Below, one piece after another: positions 44,566 to 52,740 of a stretch of 64,000 nt of DNA. Both the position numbers and the translations under genes were made by a program. The stretch is from Streptomyces sp. CB02366 (GTDB taxonomy: Bacteria > Actinomycetota > Actinomycetes > Streptomycetales > Streptomycetaceae): the NCBI RefSeq assembly GCF_001905905.1, contig NZ_LIVT01000014.1, forward strand, positions 62,001 to 126,000, read 5' to 3'. The notes under the pieces are model-generated. The model saw nothing but the letters and a program-made list of their open reading frames with translations. It did no database searches and had not been told where the DNA came from. The stretch's first letter is position 1. Every line of letters starts with the position of its first letter.

Positions 44566-45737
44566 GCGCGGCCCCCGGGGCGCTCGCCTCCTGCCGGCCG
44601 GCGCTGCGGCCCCGCGTCCTGCTCAGCGACCCGCTGCTGGACGGGGCCGCCACGGTCCACCTGATCAAGGACGCCGAGAGCGGAAGCTCCTTCAAGGTCG
44701 GGGCCAAGGAGCACTTCCTCATCGCCCGCATGGACGGCGAGCGGAGCCTCGCGGAGATCGGCGAGGAGTACGCGGGGGAGTACGGGCGACGGCTGGGCGA
44801 CGCCCACTGGAAGCGGCTCCTGGGACTGCTGGGGGCGAAGGGCCTGCTGGCCGGGGCGCCGGGCGCCTCTCCCGCGTCCTCGGCCGCCGCCCCGCCCGGA
44901 GCCGCCGCCTCCGGGCCCGCCGCCACCCCCGAGCCCCCGGCGCCCGCATCGCCCGCCCCGGAGAAGCGCACCCTCCTGCGCGGATCCCTCCCGCTGGTGG
45001 CCGACGCCGACGCCACCACCGCCCGCCTCCACCGCGTCGTCGGCTTCCTCCTCGCCCCCGCCGTGCTGGCGCCGCTCCTGGCGCTGACCCTCGCGATGGA
45101 GACGGTGGTCCTCGTGCACGCTGGTGAACTCCTGCTCGCCGTAAGGGGATTGCTCGCGAACCCCGTCCTGCTGACCGGCACCGCCGTCCTGCTCTGGGTG
45201 AGCACCGCCCTCCACGAACTGGCGCACGGCGTCGTGGCGCGGCACCACGGCGGACGGGTTTCCGAGATCGGGCTGCGGTGGCGGCTCCCCGCCGTCATCA
45301 TGTACTGCACGGTCGACGACTACCTCTACCTCGGCACCCGGCGGCACCGCATCGCGACCGCCGCCGCCGGCGCGGTGATGAACCTGATCTTCCTGCTTCC
45401 GTTCTGCGCCCTGTGGCTGTTCGTGCCGCTCGACGACGCGACGCGCGAGGCGTTCGCCGCCCTGCTGCTCCTCGGGAGCGTCCAGGCCCTCGTGATGCTC
45501 GTACCGCTGCCGCCGCTCGACGGCTACCGGATCGCCTCCCAGCTCGCCGGGGCCACCGGCCTCGCCGCCTCGGCCGGCGCCTACCTGCGGCTCGCCCTGC
45601 GCCGCTCCCCGGAAGCGGCCGGCTACCCGCGCCGCGCCCGCATCGCCTACCCGGCCTACGCGGGGGCCACGGCGCTCGTGCTCGCCGGCGCCCTCGCGGC
45701 AGCCGTCGCGGGCGTCCACCACCTGCTGACGGCCTGA
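44562..45737 (+). CDS. Membrane M50 (site-2-type) metalloprotease with PqqD-like N-terminus
   Basis: A 391-aa integral membrane protein. Residues about 20-100 form a PqqD-like leader-recognition unit (VHLIKDAESGSSFKVGAKEH, ERSLAEIGEEYAGEYG), then an Ala/Pro linker, then several membrane helices holding the zinc site HELAH (218-222) and the distal PLPPLDGYRI motif (about 321). Site-2-type proteases cut within membranes. The PqqD unit could guide the modified precursor to the protease, making it a candidate leader peptidase or an export/immunity factor; that is inference. It starts at GTG overlapping the previous stop. Confidence 0.82.
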   Translation: MSAAPGALASCRPALRPRVLLSDPLLDGAATVHLIKDAESGSSFKVGAKEHFLIARMDGERSLAEIGEEYAGEYGRRLGDAHWKRLLGLLGAKGLLAGAPGASPASSAAAPPGAAASGPAATPEPPAPASPAPEKRTLLRGSLPLVADADATTARLHRVVGFLLAPAVLAPLLALTLAMETVVLVHAGELLLAVRGLLANPVLLTGTAVLLWVSTALHELAHGVVARHHGGRVSEIGLRWRLPAVIMYCTVDDYLYLGTRRHRIATAAAGAVMNLIFLLPFCALWLFVPLDDATREAFAALLLLGSVQALVMLVPLPPLDGYRIASQLAGATGLAASAGAYLRLALRRSPEAAGYPRRARIAYPAYAGATALVLAGALAAAVAGVHHLLTA

Positions 45738-45780
45738 AGGGCCCGCCCCGGGCCCGCTGTTCCCCCTCAAGGAGAGTCCC

Positions 45781-46737
45781 ATGACGTCCACCGCCCCCCG
45801 CACCCCGCAGGCCCCCCAGGCGCAGCCGTCCGCCGGTCCCGCCCTCGCCCTGACGGAGGTCCACAAGACCTATGGCGCGACCCGCGCCGTCGACGGAGTG
45901 TCGCTGACCGTCGAACGCGGCGAGTTCTTCGGGCTCCTGGGGCCCAACGGCGCGGGCAAGACGACGCTCGTGGAGATCATGGAGGGCCAGCTGCGGGCCG
46001 ACTCCGGGACGGTGGCGGTCCTGGGAACGAGCCCTTGGCCGCGCGACACCGCCCTGCTGCCCCGGATCGGCGTGCAGACCCAGACGTCGGCGTTCTTCGT
46101 CCGGCTGACCGCCCGCGAACACCTGACCACCATGGCCGCCCTCTACCGGTGCGACGCGGCCGCCGCCGAACGCGCCCTGGCCACCGTCGGTCTCACCGAG
46201 CAGGGCGGCACCCGGGTCGACGACCTCTCCGGCGGCCAGCGCCAGCGCCTCGCCATCGCCTCCGCCCTGGTCCACGACCCCGAACTGATCTTCCTGGACG
46301 AGCCGACCGCCGCCCTCGACCCGCAGGCCCGCCGCTCCCTCTGGCAGGTCCTGCGCGACCTCAAGGGCCAGGGCCGCACCATCGTCTACACCACCCACCA
46401 CCTGGACGAGGCCGAGGCGCTCTGCGACCGGGTCGCGATCATGGTCGCGGGCAAGGTCGTCGCACTCGACAGCCCCGCCCGGCTGATCGCCGCCGCCGGC
46501 CCGACCACCCGGCTGGTGATCCCGGCCGACCGCCTCACGCCCGAACAGGCCCGCGCCGTCCAGGGCGTCGACCGTGTCACCGAGGAGGGCGGCTCCCTCG
46601 TCCTGGAGACGACCGAGGCGGGCCGGGTGCTGGCCGCCGTCGACGCGATCGCGAGCCTCCAGGGCGTACAGACCAGGACGGCGAGCCTGGAGGACGTGTA
46701 CCTGGACCTGACCGGCACCGGCATCTCCCAGCCGTGA
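45781..46737 (+). CDS. ABC transporter ATP-binding protein (peptide export/immunity)
   Basis: A 318-aa ATPase of the DrrA/CcmA type. Walker A GPNGAGKTTL, signature DLSGGQRQRLAIA, Walker B LIFLDEPTAALD and the switch His in VYTTHHLDEAEAL are all present. With the permease 57 nt downstream it should form a two-component exporter for the mature peptide or for self-protection. GGAG precedes the ATG. About 25 disordered Pro/Ala/Gln-rich residues come before the ATPase domain. Confidence 0.94.
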   Translation: MTSTAPRTPQAPQAQPSAGPALALTEVHKTYGATRAVDGVSLTVERGEFFGLLGPNGAGKTTLVEIMEGQLRADSGTVAVLGTSPWPRDTALLPRIGVQTQTSAFFVRLTAREHLTTMAALYRCDAAAAERALATVGLTEQGGTRVDDLSGGQRQRLAIASALVHDPELIFLDEPTAALDPQARRSLWQVLRDLKGQGRTIVYTTHHLDEAEALCDRVAIMVAGKVVALDSPARLIAAAGPTTRLVIPADRLTPEQARAVQGVDRVTEEGGSLVLETTEAGRVLAAVDAIASLQGVQTRTASLEDVYLDLTGTGISQP

Positions 46738-46794
46738 CCCTCCCGCCCCGCCCCACCCGCACCGTGCAGTGATCCAGCGATACGGAGACCCCCG

Positions 46795-47550
46795 ATGAGC
46801 GCCTACACCGCGCTGAGCCAGGCCGGATACCGGGCCTACACCCGCGACCGCACCACCCTCTTCTTCACCTTCGCCTTCCCGCTGATCTTCCTGGTGGTGT
46901 TCGGGCTGATCTTCCACGGCCAGACCGTCGAGGAGAGCGGCAAGCCCTACATCAACTACATCGCACCCGGCGTGCTGTCCTGGGGCGTCGGAAACGCCGC
47001 CGTGTTCGGCGTCGGGTTCGTCCTCATGCAGTGGCGGCGCGACGACATCCTCCGTCTGATCCGGATGACGCCCACCCCCGTCTCCGCCGTCCTCGCCTCG
47101 CGCTACGTCCTGGCCCTCGGCATCGGAGCCGTTCAGGCGGCGCTCTTCGTGGCCGTGGCCATGCTCCCGTCCTTCGGGCTCCAGGTGGACGGCCGCTGGC
47201 CGCTCGTCATCCCGGTGCTGGTCCTCGGCATCACCGCGTTCCTCGCGCTCGGCGTCATCGTCGGCAGCTACGCGAGGACCCCGGAGGCGGTCGCGGCCGT
47301 CGCCAACTGCCTGATGATCCCCATGGCGTTCCTGTCCGGCTCGTTCTTCCCGCTGGACGCCATGCCCGGCTGGATGCAGACCCTCTCCCGCGTCCTCCCC
47401 CTGCGCTACCTCAACGACGGGGTCTCCGGCGCGCTGACCGGCGGCGGCCCCCTGCGGGACATCGGCGTCGCCTGCGCCGTCCTCACCGGATTCGCCCTCG
47501 TCCTCGGAGCGGTGGCGCTGAAGACCTTCCGCTGGAGCGACAAGTCATGA
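46795..47550 (+). CDS. ABC-2 type transporter permease
   Basis: A 251-aa membrane protein with six predicted helices and the ABC-2 pattern (FFTFAFPLIFLVVFGLIF near residue 25, and SGSFFPLDAMPGWMQTLSRV near the end). It partners the ATPase just upstream. GGAG lies 7 nt before the ATG. Its stop overlaps the start of the second YcaO gene (ATGA), so export and modification genes are in one operon. Confidence 0.93.
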   Translation: MSAYTALSQAGYRAYTRDRTTLFFTFAFPLIFLVVFGLIFHGQTVEESGKPYINYIAPGVLSWGVGNAAVFGVGFVLMQWRRDDILRLIRMTPTPVSAVLASRYVLALGIGAVQAALFVAVAMLPSFGLQVDGRWPLVIPVLVLGITAFLALGVIVGSYARTPEAVAAVANCLMIPMAFLSGSFFPLDAMPGWMQTLSRVLPLRYLNDGVSGALTGGGPLRDIGVACAVLTGFALVLGAVALKTFRWSDKS

Positions 47551-49550
47551 CGACGGCCACCGCATCGACCCCCCTGGAGGCGGCGCGCACCCGGCTCAAG
47601 TCCGCGCTGACCGCCCGCCACTCCTGGGAACCCGGCGACCTGCCCGCCCCGCACACCGTCCCGCTCGGGGCCGCCGACGTCCTCGGCTTCGGCCGCCCGG
47701 ACGCGTACGCCCCCGCCCGGCCCGCCGCCAACGTGCACCTGACCTCCCGGGCCGTGCTGATCGGCCCGTGGGGCGGTGGGCCCGGCGCCACCGCCTGCGG
47801 CCAGTGCCTCGCGATGCGCTGGCAGCGGCTGCGCAGCCGGTCCGAGCGGGAAGCCCTGGAGCTGGGCCACGCGCCGCAGGGGACGGCGCACTGGCCGGTG
47901 CTCACGGAGTACGCGGTGGACGCGGTGTGGGCCGCGTACCGTGCGGTGCTGGGCGCCGGGCCGACCCGGCCCGGCCCGGCGGCCGACGCCCGGGGCCGGG
48001 CAGCGAGGGCCCCCGCGTCCGACGCTGAGCCGGCCGCCACCCCCGCCGACCGGGCCCTGCCTCAGGTCACCCGGGTCGACCTGGTCACCCTCGCCACGGC
48101 CACCTTCCCGCTGCTGCCCGAACCGCTCTGCCCCGCCTGCGTCCAGGAGGTCCCGGACACGGCGGAAGCGGCCCGGATGGCGCTCGGCCCCGCCCCCAAA
48201 CCGGCCCCCGGCGTCTACCGGCTCCGCACCGCGGGCTCCTTCCCGCTGCCCACCGCCGCCCTCGCCAACCCGGTCTGCGGTGCGCTCGGCTCCGACGTCC
48301 GGATCAACCCCGCCTCCACCACCACCGCCCCGGCCGCCGGATCCCACTTCGTCCGCGGCTACGCGGGCCTCAACGACGTCACCTGGAGCGGCCAGGCCAA
48401 CCGGTACGCCACCAGCCGCACCCTCGCCCACCTGGAGGGCCTGGAGCGGTACGCGGGCACCCACCGGAGACGCGGCACCACCCCGGTCGTCGACTCCTAC
48501 GCCAACCTCTCCGGGCAGGCGCTCGACCCCGCGGACTGCGGTTTCTACGCCCCCGAGACGTACGCGACCGACCCCCTGGTCAGCCCCTTCGACCCCGACC
48601 GGCCGATCCCCTGGGTCTGGGCCCACTCCCTGCGCGACGACGCCCCGGTCCTGGTCCCGGCCCGGCTCGCCCACTACAGCGCCGGCGTCGACGCCGACAA
48701 CTTCGTCTTCGAGTGCTCCAACGGCTGTGCCACGGGCGGCAGTCCGGAGGAGGCAATCCTCTTCGGACTGCTCGAACTCGTCGAGCGGGACGCCTTCCTC
48801 CTCGCCTGGTACGGCCGGGCCCGCCTCACCGCGATCGACCTCACCACGGCCACCACCCCCGCCGTCCGCTCGATGCTCGACCGGGCCGCCCTGCACGGCT
48901 ACGACGTGCACGCCTTCGACACGCGCATGGATCTGGCGGTTCCCGTTGTCACCGCCCTCGCGGTCCGCCGGGACGGCGGCCCCGGCGCCCTCTCCTTCAG
49001 CGCGGCGGCCGGATTCGACCCGGTGGAGACCGTGGAGTCGGCCCTGTCCGAAGTCCTCACCTACATTCCGCACTTGCCCTACCAGGTCGCCGAGCGCCGG
49101 ACCGAACTGGAGGCGATGGAGCGGGACTTCACCAAGGTCCTGCACCTCAAGGACCACGCCCAGCTCTACGGGCTGCCGTCCATGACCCGGCACGCCGCGA
49201 CCTACCTGGAGCCGGCCGCCGTCCTCCCGCTGGACGAGGTGTTCGCCGACTGGCAGCCGCTGCGCCCCCGCACGGGCGACCTGCTGGACGATCTGCGCTT
49301 TCTGCGGGACCGGCTGACGGGGGCGGGGTACGACGTCATCGCCGTCGACCAGACGACCCCGGAGCAGCACCGGATGGGCCTGCACACCGTCTCCGCCGTC
49401 GTCCCCGGACTGCTGCCGCTGGACTTCGGCTGGAGCAGGCAGCGGGCCCTGCGCATGCCCCGGATGCGGACCGCGCTGCGGACGGCCGGCCGGCGGCCCG
49501 ACGACCTTCCGGAGGCGGAGACCAGGGCCGCCCCGCACCCCTTCCCGTGA
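47547..49550 (+). CDS. TOMM YcaO cyclodehydratase 2
   Basis: A 667-aa paralog of the enzyme at 36821. It has the same plan: N-terminal segment with two CxxC motifs (CGQC, CPAC), then the YcaO domain (HLEGLERYAG; NGCATGGSPEEAILFGLLEL; LVERDAFLLAWY) and the same C-terminus AAPHPFP. Both copies keep the acidic ATP ligands, so both look active. Two full azoline-forming YcaO proteins in one cluster are unusual; one may act on Cys and the other on Ser/Thr, or on different parts of the core. The gene ends the long plus-strand operon. Confidence 0.92.
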   Translation: MTTATASTPLEAARTRLKSALTARHSWEPGDLPAPHTVPLGAADVLGFGRPDAYAPARPAANVHLTSRAVLIGPWGGGPGATACGQCLAMRWQRLRSRSEREALELGHAPQGTAHWPVLTEYAVDAVWAAYRAVLGAGPTRPGPAADARGRAARAPASDAEPAATPADRALPQVTRVDLVTLATATFPLLPEPLCPACVQEVPDTAEAARMALGPAPKPAPGVYRLRTAGSFPLPTAALANPVCGALGSDVRINPASTTTAPAAGSHFVRGYAGLNDVTWSGQANRYATSRTLAHLEGLERYAGTHRRRGTTPVVDSYANLSGQALDPADCGFYAPETYATDPLVSPFDPDRPIPWVWAHSLRDDAPVLVPARLAHYSAGVDADNFVFECSNGCATGGSPEEAILFGLLELVERDAFLLAWYGRARLTAIDLTTATTPAVRSMLDRAALHGYDVHAFDTRMDLAVPVVTALAVRRDGGPGALSFSAAAGFDPVETVESALSEVLTYIPHLPYQVAERRTELEAMERDFTKVLHLKDHAQLYGLPSMTRHAATYLEPAAVLPLDEVFADWQPLRPRTGDLLDDLRFLRDRLTGAGYDVIAVDQTTPEQHRMGLHTVSAVVPGLLPLDFGWSRQRALRMPRMRTALRTAGRRPDDLPEAETRAAPHPFP

Positions 49551-49590
49551 CCGGACCCGTCCTCCTTCCCGTCAAGGGGCCGCACCGCGC

Positions 49591-49631
49591 GTGCGCCGGT
49601 CCCCTCCGGCCTGCGGAGGGGACCGGCGCAC
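49591..49631. terminator. Bidirectional terminator between YcaO 2 and the precursor gene
   Basis: A perfect 17-bp stem (49591-49607 with 49615-49631) and 7-nt loop lies between the convergent ends of the YcaO gene (49550) and the precursor gene (49652). It would stop transcription in both directions. Confidence 0.85.
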
Positions 49632-49651
49632 GGGCGGGCCGGGCAGCGGTC

Positions 49652-49828
49652 TCAGGCGCTGCAGGAGGTGGTGCTGGTGGTGCTGGAGCAGGTCGACGTC
49701 GAGGAGCAGGACGTCGAGCCGGCGAGGACGACCTCCGACGCGTCGGAGTAGTCCGAGATCTCGAAGGTCTCCGACTCCAGCTCCAGGATCTCGTCGGCGA
49801 GGGTGGTGAGTTCGGTCTTGGGGGCCAT
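49652..49828 (-). CDS. RiPP precursor peptide, Ser/Thr/Cys-only core
   Basis: A 58-aa peptide. The leader (residues 1-37) is acidic and helical, MAPKTELTTLADEILELESE then TFEISDYSDASEVVLAG, with the E-I-S-D-Y element typical of thiazolylpeptide-type leaders. The core (38-58) contains 10 Ser, 7 Thr, 3 Cys (41, 47, 56) and a final Ala, so nearly every residue can become an azole or dehydroamino acid. LAG at 35-37 is a likely cleavage site. The ATG at 49828 has GGGAG about 6 nt upstream. It runs opposite to the modification operon, giving independent control of precursor dose. Confidence 0.88.
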   Translation of the reverse strand: MAPKTELTTLADEILELESETFEISDYSDASEVVLAGSTSCSSTSTCSSTTSTTSCSA

Positions 49829-49930
49829 GGTGATCTCCCTGGTCTCGTGGGGGTCCGGCCGGCGGTTCCGGCCCGTCGCCCGGGTGCTGGACCCATTGCA
49901 GGGGCGGCCGCTGTCAGATCCGCCGCTCTT

Positions 49931-49952
49931 TCGCTGGCACCTCGCTGACACC
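49931..49952. promoter_or_regulatory. Tandem 11-bp repeat, candidate SARP-binding site
   Basis: TCGCTGGCACC (49931-49941) is followed at once by TCGCTGACACC (49942-49952), with one mismatch, and a weaker third unit CCGGTGGCAG follows. An 11-bp period is what SARP activators read. The site lies between the divergent precursor and amidohydrolase starts. The octamer GCTGACAC is shared with the inverted repeat at 31897-31946. Confidence 0.5.
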
Positions 49953-50012
49953 CGGTGGCAGAGGGGCGGAGCGGCAGGTGACAGCCGTACGGAGCAGGCT
50001 CGTCGAGCAGAG

Positions 50013-51434
50013 ATGAGGTGCGTGGTGGTCACAGCGGCGAGAGCGACGCGGAACGCGGACGACGACGGGCACACGGAGGGCGGAGCACCGGCGCGGGCGG
50101 ACGGGCCCGCGGCGTACGCGGTGCGTGAGGGCACACCCCCGGCGGACTCACCTCGGCCGGGCGCGACTCCGGCCCGCGCGGGCCGGGCGGACGGCCCCCT
50201 GCCGCGCCCCGTCCTCCGCTCCGCCCTCGAGCTCTACCTCGACCTGCACGCCCACCCCGAACTCTCCGGCCACGAGCACCGCACCGCCGGCCGCCTCGCC
50301 GCCCGGCTCACCGCGCTGGGATGTACGGTCACCCGTTCCGTGGGCGGCGGCCACGGGGTCGTCGGGGTGCTGGACAACGGCCCGGGGCCGGTCGTGCTGC
50401 TGCGTACCGAACTGGACGCCCTGCCGGTGACCGAGGCGACCGGGCTCGCGTACGCCAGCACCGCCCCCGGGGTCATGCACGCCTGCGGCCACGATCTGCA
50501 CATCGCCGCCCTCACCGGGGCGGTCGCGCTCCTCGCCGCCTCCCGGGACGCCTGGCGCGGCACGCTCCTCGTCGTCGGCCAGCCGGAGGAGGAGACCCTG
50601 AACGGGGCCCGGTCCCTGCTGGAGGAGGGCCGCCTGTACGAGCGGTTCGGCGTCCCCGACGCGGTCCTGGCGCAGCACGCCGCCCCACTCCCCGCCGGGG
50701 CCCTCGCCCATGCGCCGGCCGGCGGGCCGCCCCTGATGGCGGGGAGCGTCGCCGTCGAGGCGGTCCTCCACGGCCGGGGCGGTCACGCGGCCACCCCGCA
50801 CCTCAACGTCGACCCGGTCCTGATGGCCGCCGCCACCGTGCTGCGCCTGCGGACCGCGGCGGCCGAAGCGACCGCCCCCGCCGAACAGGCGGTGCTCACC
50901 GTGGGCTCCGTACGGGCGGGCGAACGCGGCAACGTCACCCCGGACCGCGCCGAACTCTCCCTCACCGTCCGCGCGTTCACGGAGGGCGCGCTCGACCGGC
51001 TGACCGCCGCCGCCGAACGGGTCGTCCGGGCCGAGGCCGCCGCCTCCGGGGCCCCCCGCGCGCCCGGGTTCACCGTCACCGCCCGCTCGCCCGCCCTGGT
51101 CCCCGACCCGGAGCTGACCGCCCGCGTGCGCGGGGCCCACGAGCAACTGCTCGGCCCCGGCCGGGTGCTGGACCTCTCCGGCTCGCCGGCCACCGAGGAC
51201 TTCCCGCATTTCGCGGCGGGCGGGGTCCCGGTGGCCTACTGGATGCTCGGCACCACCGGGGCGGGCCCCTGGCGGACCGCCCGCGCCGGAGGAGACCCCG
51301 TGCCGCCCAACCATGCCCCCGGTTTCGCCCCCGACGTCAGGGCCGCCCTGCCCGTCGGGATCGGAGCCCTGGCGGCGGCGGCCCGGCAGGTGCTGGCCTC
51401 CCGGCCCGCGGGGGGCAGGGGGACGGGCTCATGA
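50013..51434 (+). CDS. M20-family amidohydrolase/peptidase
   Basis: A 473-aa metallohydrolase of the M20D (hippurate hydrolase-like) family: LLRTELDALPVTEATGLAYA, the zinc motif PGVMHACGHDLHIAAL, the acidic GQPEEETLNGARSL, and the dimerisation-domain His in HGRGGHAATPHLNVDP. The first 60 residues are low complexity. ATG 50013 is the first plausible start; GTG codons at 50022 and 50025 are alternatives. The gene is divergent from the precursor. It might trim the peptide N-terminus, hydrolyse an amide of the product or confer resistance; none is proven. Stop overlaps the next gene (ATGA). Confidence 0.85.
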   Translation: MRCVVVTAARATRNADDDGHTEGGAPARADGPAAYAVREGTPPADSPRPGATPARAGRADGPLPRPVLRSALELYLDLHAHPELSGHEHRTAGRLAARLTALGCTVTRSVGGGHGVVGVLDNGPGPVVLLRTELDALPVTEATGLAYASTAPGVMHACGHDLHIAALTGAVALLAASRDAWRGTLLVVGQPEEETLNGARSLLEEGRLYERFGVPDAVLAQHAAPLPAGALAHAPAGGPPLMAGSVAVEAVLHGRGGHAATPHLNVDPVLMAAATVLRLRTAAAEATAPAEQAVLTVGSVRAGERGNVTPDRAELSLTVRAFTEGALDRLTAAAERVVRAEAAASGAPRAPGFTVTARSPALVPDPELTARVRGAHEQLLGPGRVLDLSGSPATEDFPHFAAGGVPVAYWMLGTTGAGPWRTARAGGDPVPPNHAPGFAPDVRAALPVGIGALAAAARQVLASRPAGGRGTGS

Positions 51435-51703
51435 CCCCCGGCCGGGCCGTGCCCGCGGTGACCGACGTCGTCGTCGTACGCCGCGACCACGCCGCCCCCA
51501 CCGGCTGGACCACCGTCGTACGGCTGCTGGGGCTCCTCCCCGGGGAATGGGTCTGCCACGTCGAGGCGGGCCGGGACCGGGTGGTGCTGCGGGTCGAGTT
51601 GACCGGGGCGACGGACGCGCCGTCGGTCCGGCGGGCGGTGTCCCGCGTCCTGGCGGACACGGCCCTGCACGGCTGGACTGAGGAGCGCCGGGAGAGCCCG
51701 TAG
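51431..51703 (+). CDS. Small protein coupled to the amidohydrolase
   Basis: A 90-aa soluble protein with the segments DVVVVRRDHAAPTGWTTVVR, GLLPGEWVCHVEAGRDRVVL and ADTALHGWTEERRE. Predicted alternation of strands and one helix suggests a small alpha/beta (ACT- or ferredoxin-like) fold, but I do not recognise the family. The ATGA overlap with the amidohydrolase points to a shared function in the RiPP pathway. Confidence 0.65.
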   Translation: MTPGRAVPAVTDVVVVRRDHAAPTGWTTVVRLLGLLPGEWVCHVEAGRDRVVLRVELTGATDAPSVRRAVSRVLADTALHGWTEERRESP

Positions 51704-51747
51704 GGAGTGCCCGGTGGGCCCCTGCCGGCCCCGCCCCCCCCGGGGCC

Positions 51748-52740
51748 TCAGATCCAGCCGCGTTCGCGGGCCAGCAGGGCGGCCTGCGCCCGGCTGGCCG
51801 CCCCGAGCGTCTGCATCAGGTCGGCGACGTGCCGCCGGTAGGTCCGCACCGACACCCCCAGCTCCCGCGCGCCCGCCTCGTCCTTGCCCGCCGTGCACAT
51901 CGACACGAGCACCCGCCGCTCGATCCCGGAGGGCGCGGGGGCCGCGGATTCCTCGCCGCCCCTGGCCGGGCCGCCCGCCCGCGCGAGATCGTCCGCCTGG
52001 TCCCAGATTCGTTCGAACAGCGAGACGATGTTGGAGACCAGGCCGCTGCGGTGGGCGAGGAGCGCGCCCCGCGAGGTGTCGCGCGGGTCCAGCGGGACGA
52101 GCGCCGTCCGGCGGTCGTAGACGAGCAGCCGCTCCGTGGTGTCCGCCGTCACCCGGATCGCCGCCCCGTGCTCGGCCAGCTCCCGCAGATAGGCGGCGGT
52201 CGGCGGGTCCTGGAGCGCCACGCTGGAGACGACGTTGCGGATCCGCACCCCGCGCCGCAGACAGCGCAGGTCCAGCGGGCGGGACCGGGCGATGTTCTCG
52301 GCCGACAGCCGGGTGTACGGCTCCACGGAGAGGATCTCGTCCCGGGCGAAGAAGGCGAGGTCGTCGATCCGGTCGCGGATCTGGGCGAGCCCCTCCAACT
52401 GCTCGATGCCCTGCGGCGGCGGCGTACCGGCCCCCTGCTCCGCGCGTAGACCATCAATGACGTGCCGTGATCGGGTGACGCGCTGCAGCTCCTGGTGGAG
52501 CGCGTGGAGTCGGATGTCCACCAGCCGGGCGAGGGCGACCTCGGGGTCCGCGGGGAAGATGCGACGCTCCGTGTCCTCGGCGTGCAGCAGGCCCAGTTCC
52601 TGGAGGCGGGCGATCCCCGCGCGGGTCTCCCGGGGCCGGGAGCCCAGCAGGAGGTGGAGGCCGTCGGCGCGGGTGCCGGGGTTGCGCAGGAAGTGCCGGT
52701 AGAGCTCCTCCTCGGCCTCCGGAACCCCGAAGACAGACAT
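51748..52740 (-). CDS. LuxR-type regulator with TrmB-like N-terminus
   Basis: A 330-aa regulator. The N-terminus (EEELYRHFLRNPGTRADGLH and RAGIARLQELGLLH) looks like a TrmB-type winged helix, a central ligand-type domain follows (RTALVPLDPRDTSRGALLAH), and the C-terminus (RELGVSVRTYRRHVADLMQT) is a LuxR helix-turn-helix. This layout is common in regulators of Streptomyces lanthipeptide and thiopeptide clusters. It is convergent with the amidohydrolase pair. A GTG 15 nt upstream of the chosen ATG is an alternative start. It likely co-regulates the cluster with the SARP protein. Confidence 0.82.
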   Translation of the reverse strand: MSVFGVPEAEEELYRHFLRNPGTRADGLHLLLGSRPRETRAGIARLQELGLLHAEDTERRIFPADPEVALARLVDIRLHALHQELQRVTRSRHVIDGLRAEQGAGTPPPQGIEQLEGLAQIRDRIDDLAFFARDEILSVEPYTRLSAENIARSRPLDLRCLRRGVRIRNVVSSVALQDPPTAAYLRELAEHGAAIRVTADTTERLLVYDRRTALVPLDPRDTSRGALLAHRSGLVSNIVSLFERIWDQADDLARAGGPARGGEESAAPAPSGIERRVLVSMCTAGKDEAGARELGVSVRTYRRHVADLMQTLGAASRAQAALLARERGWI

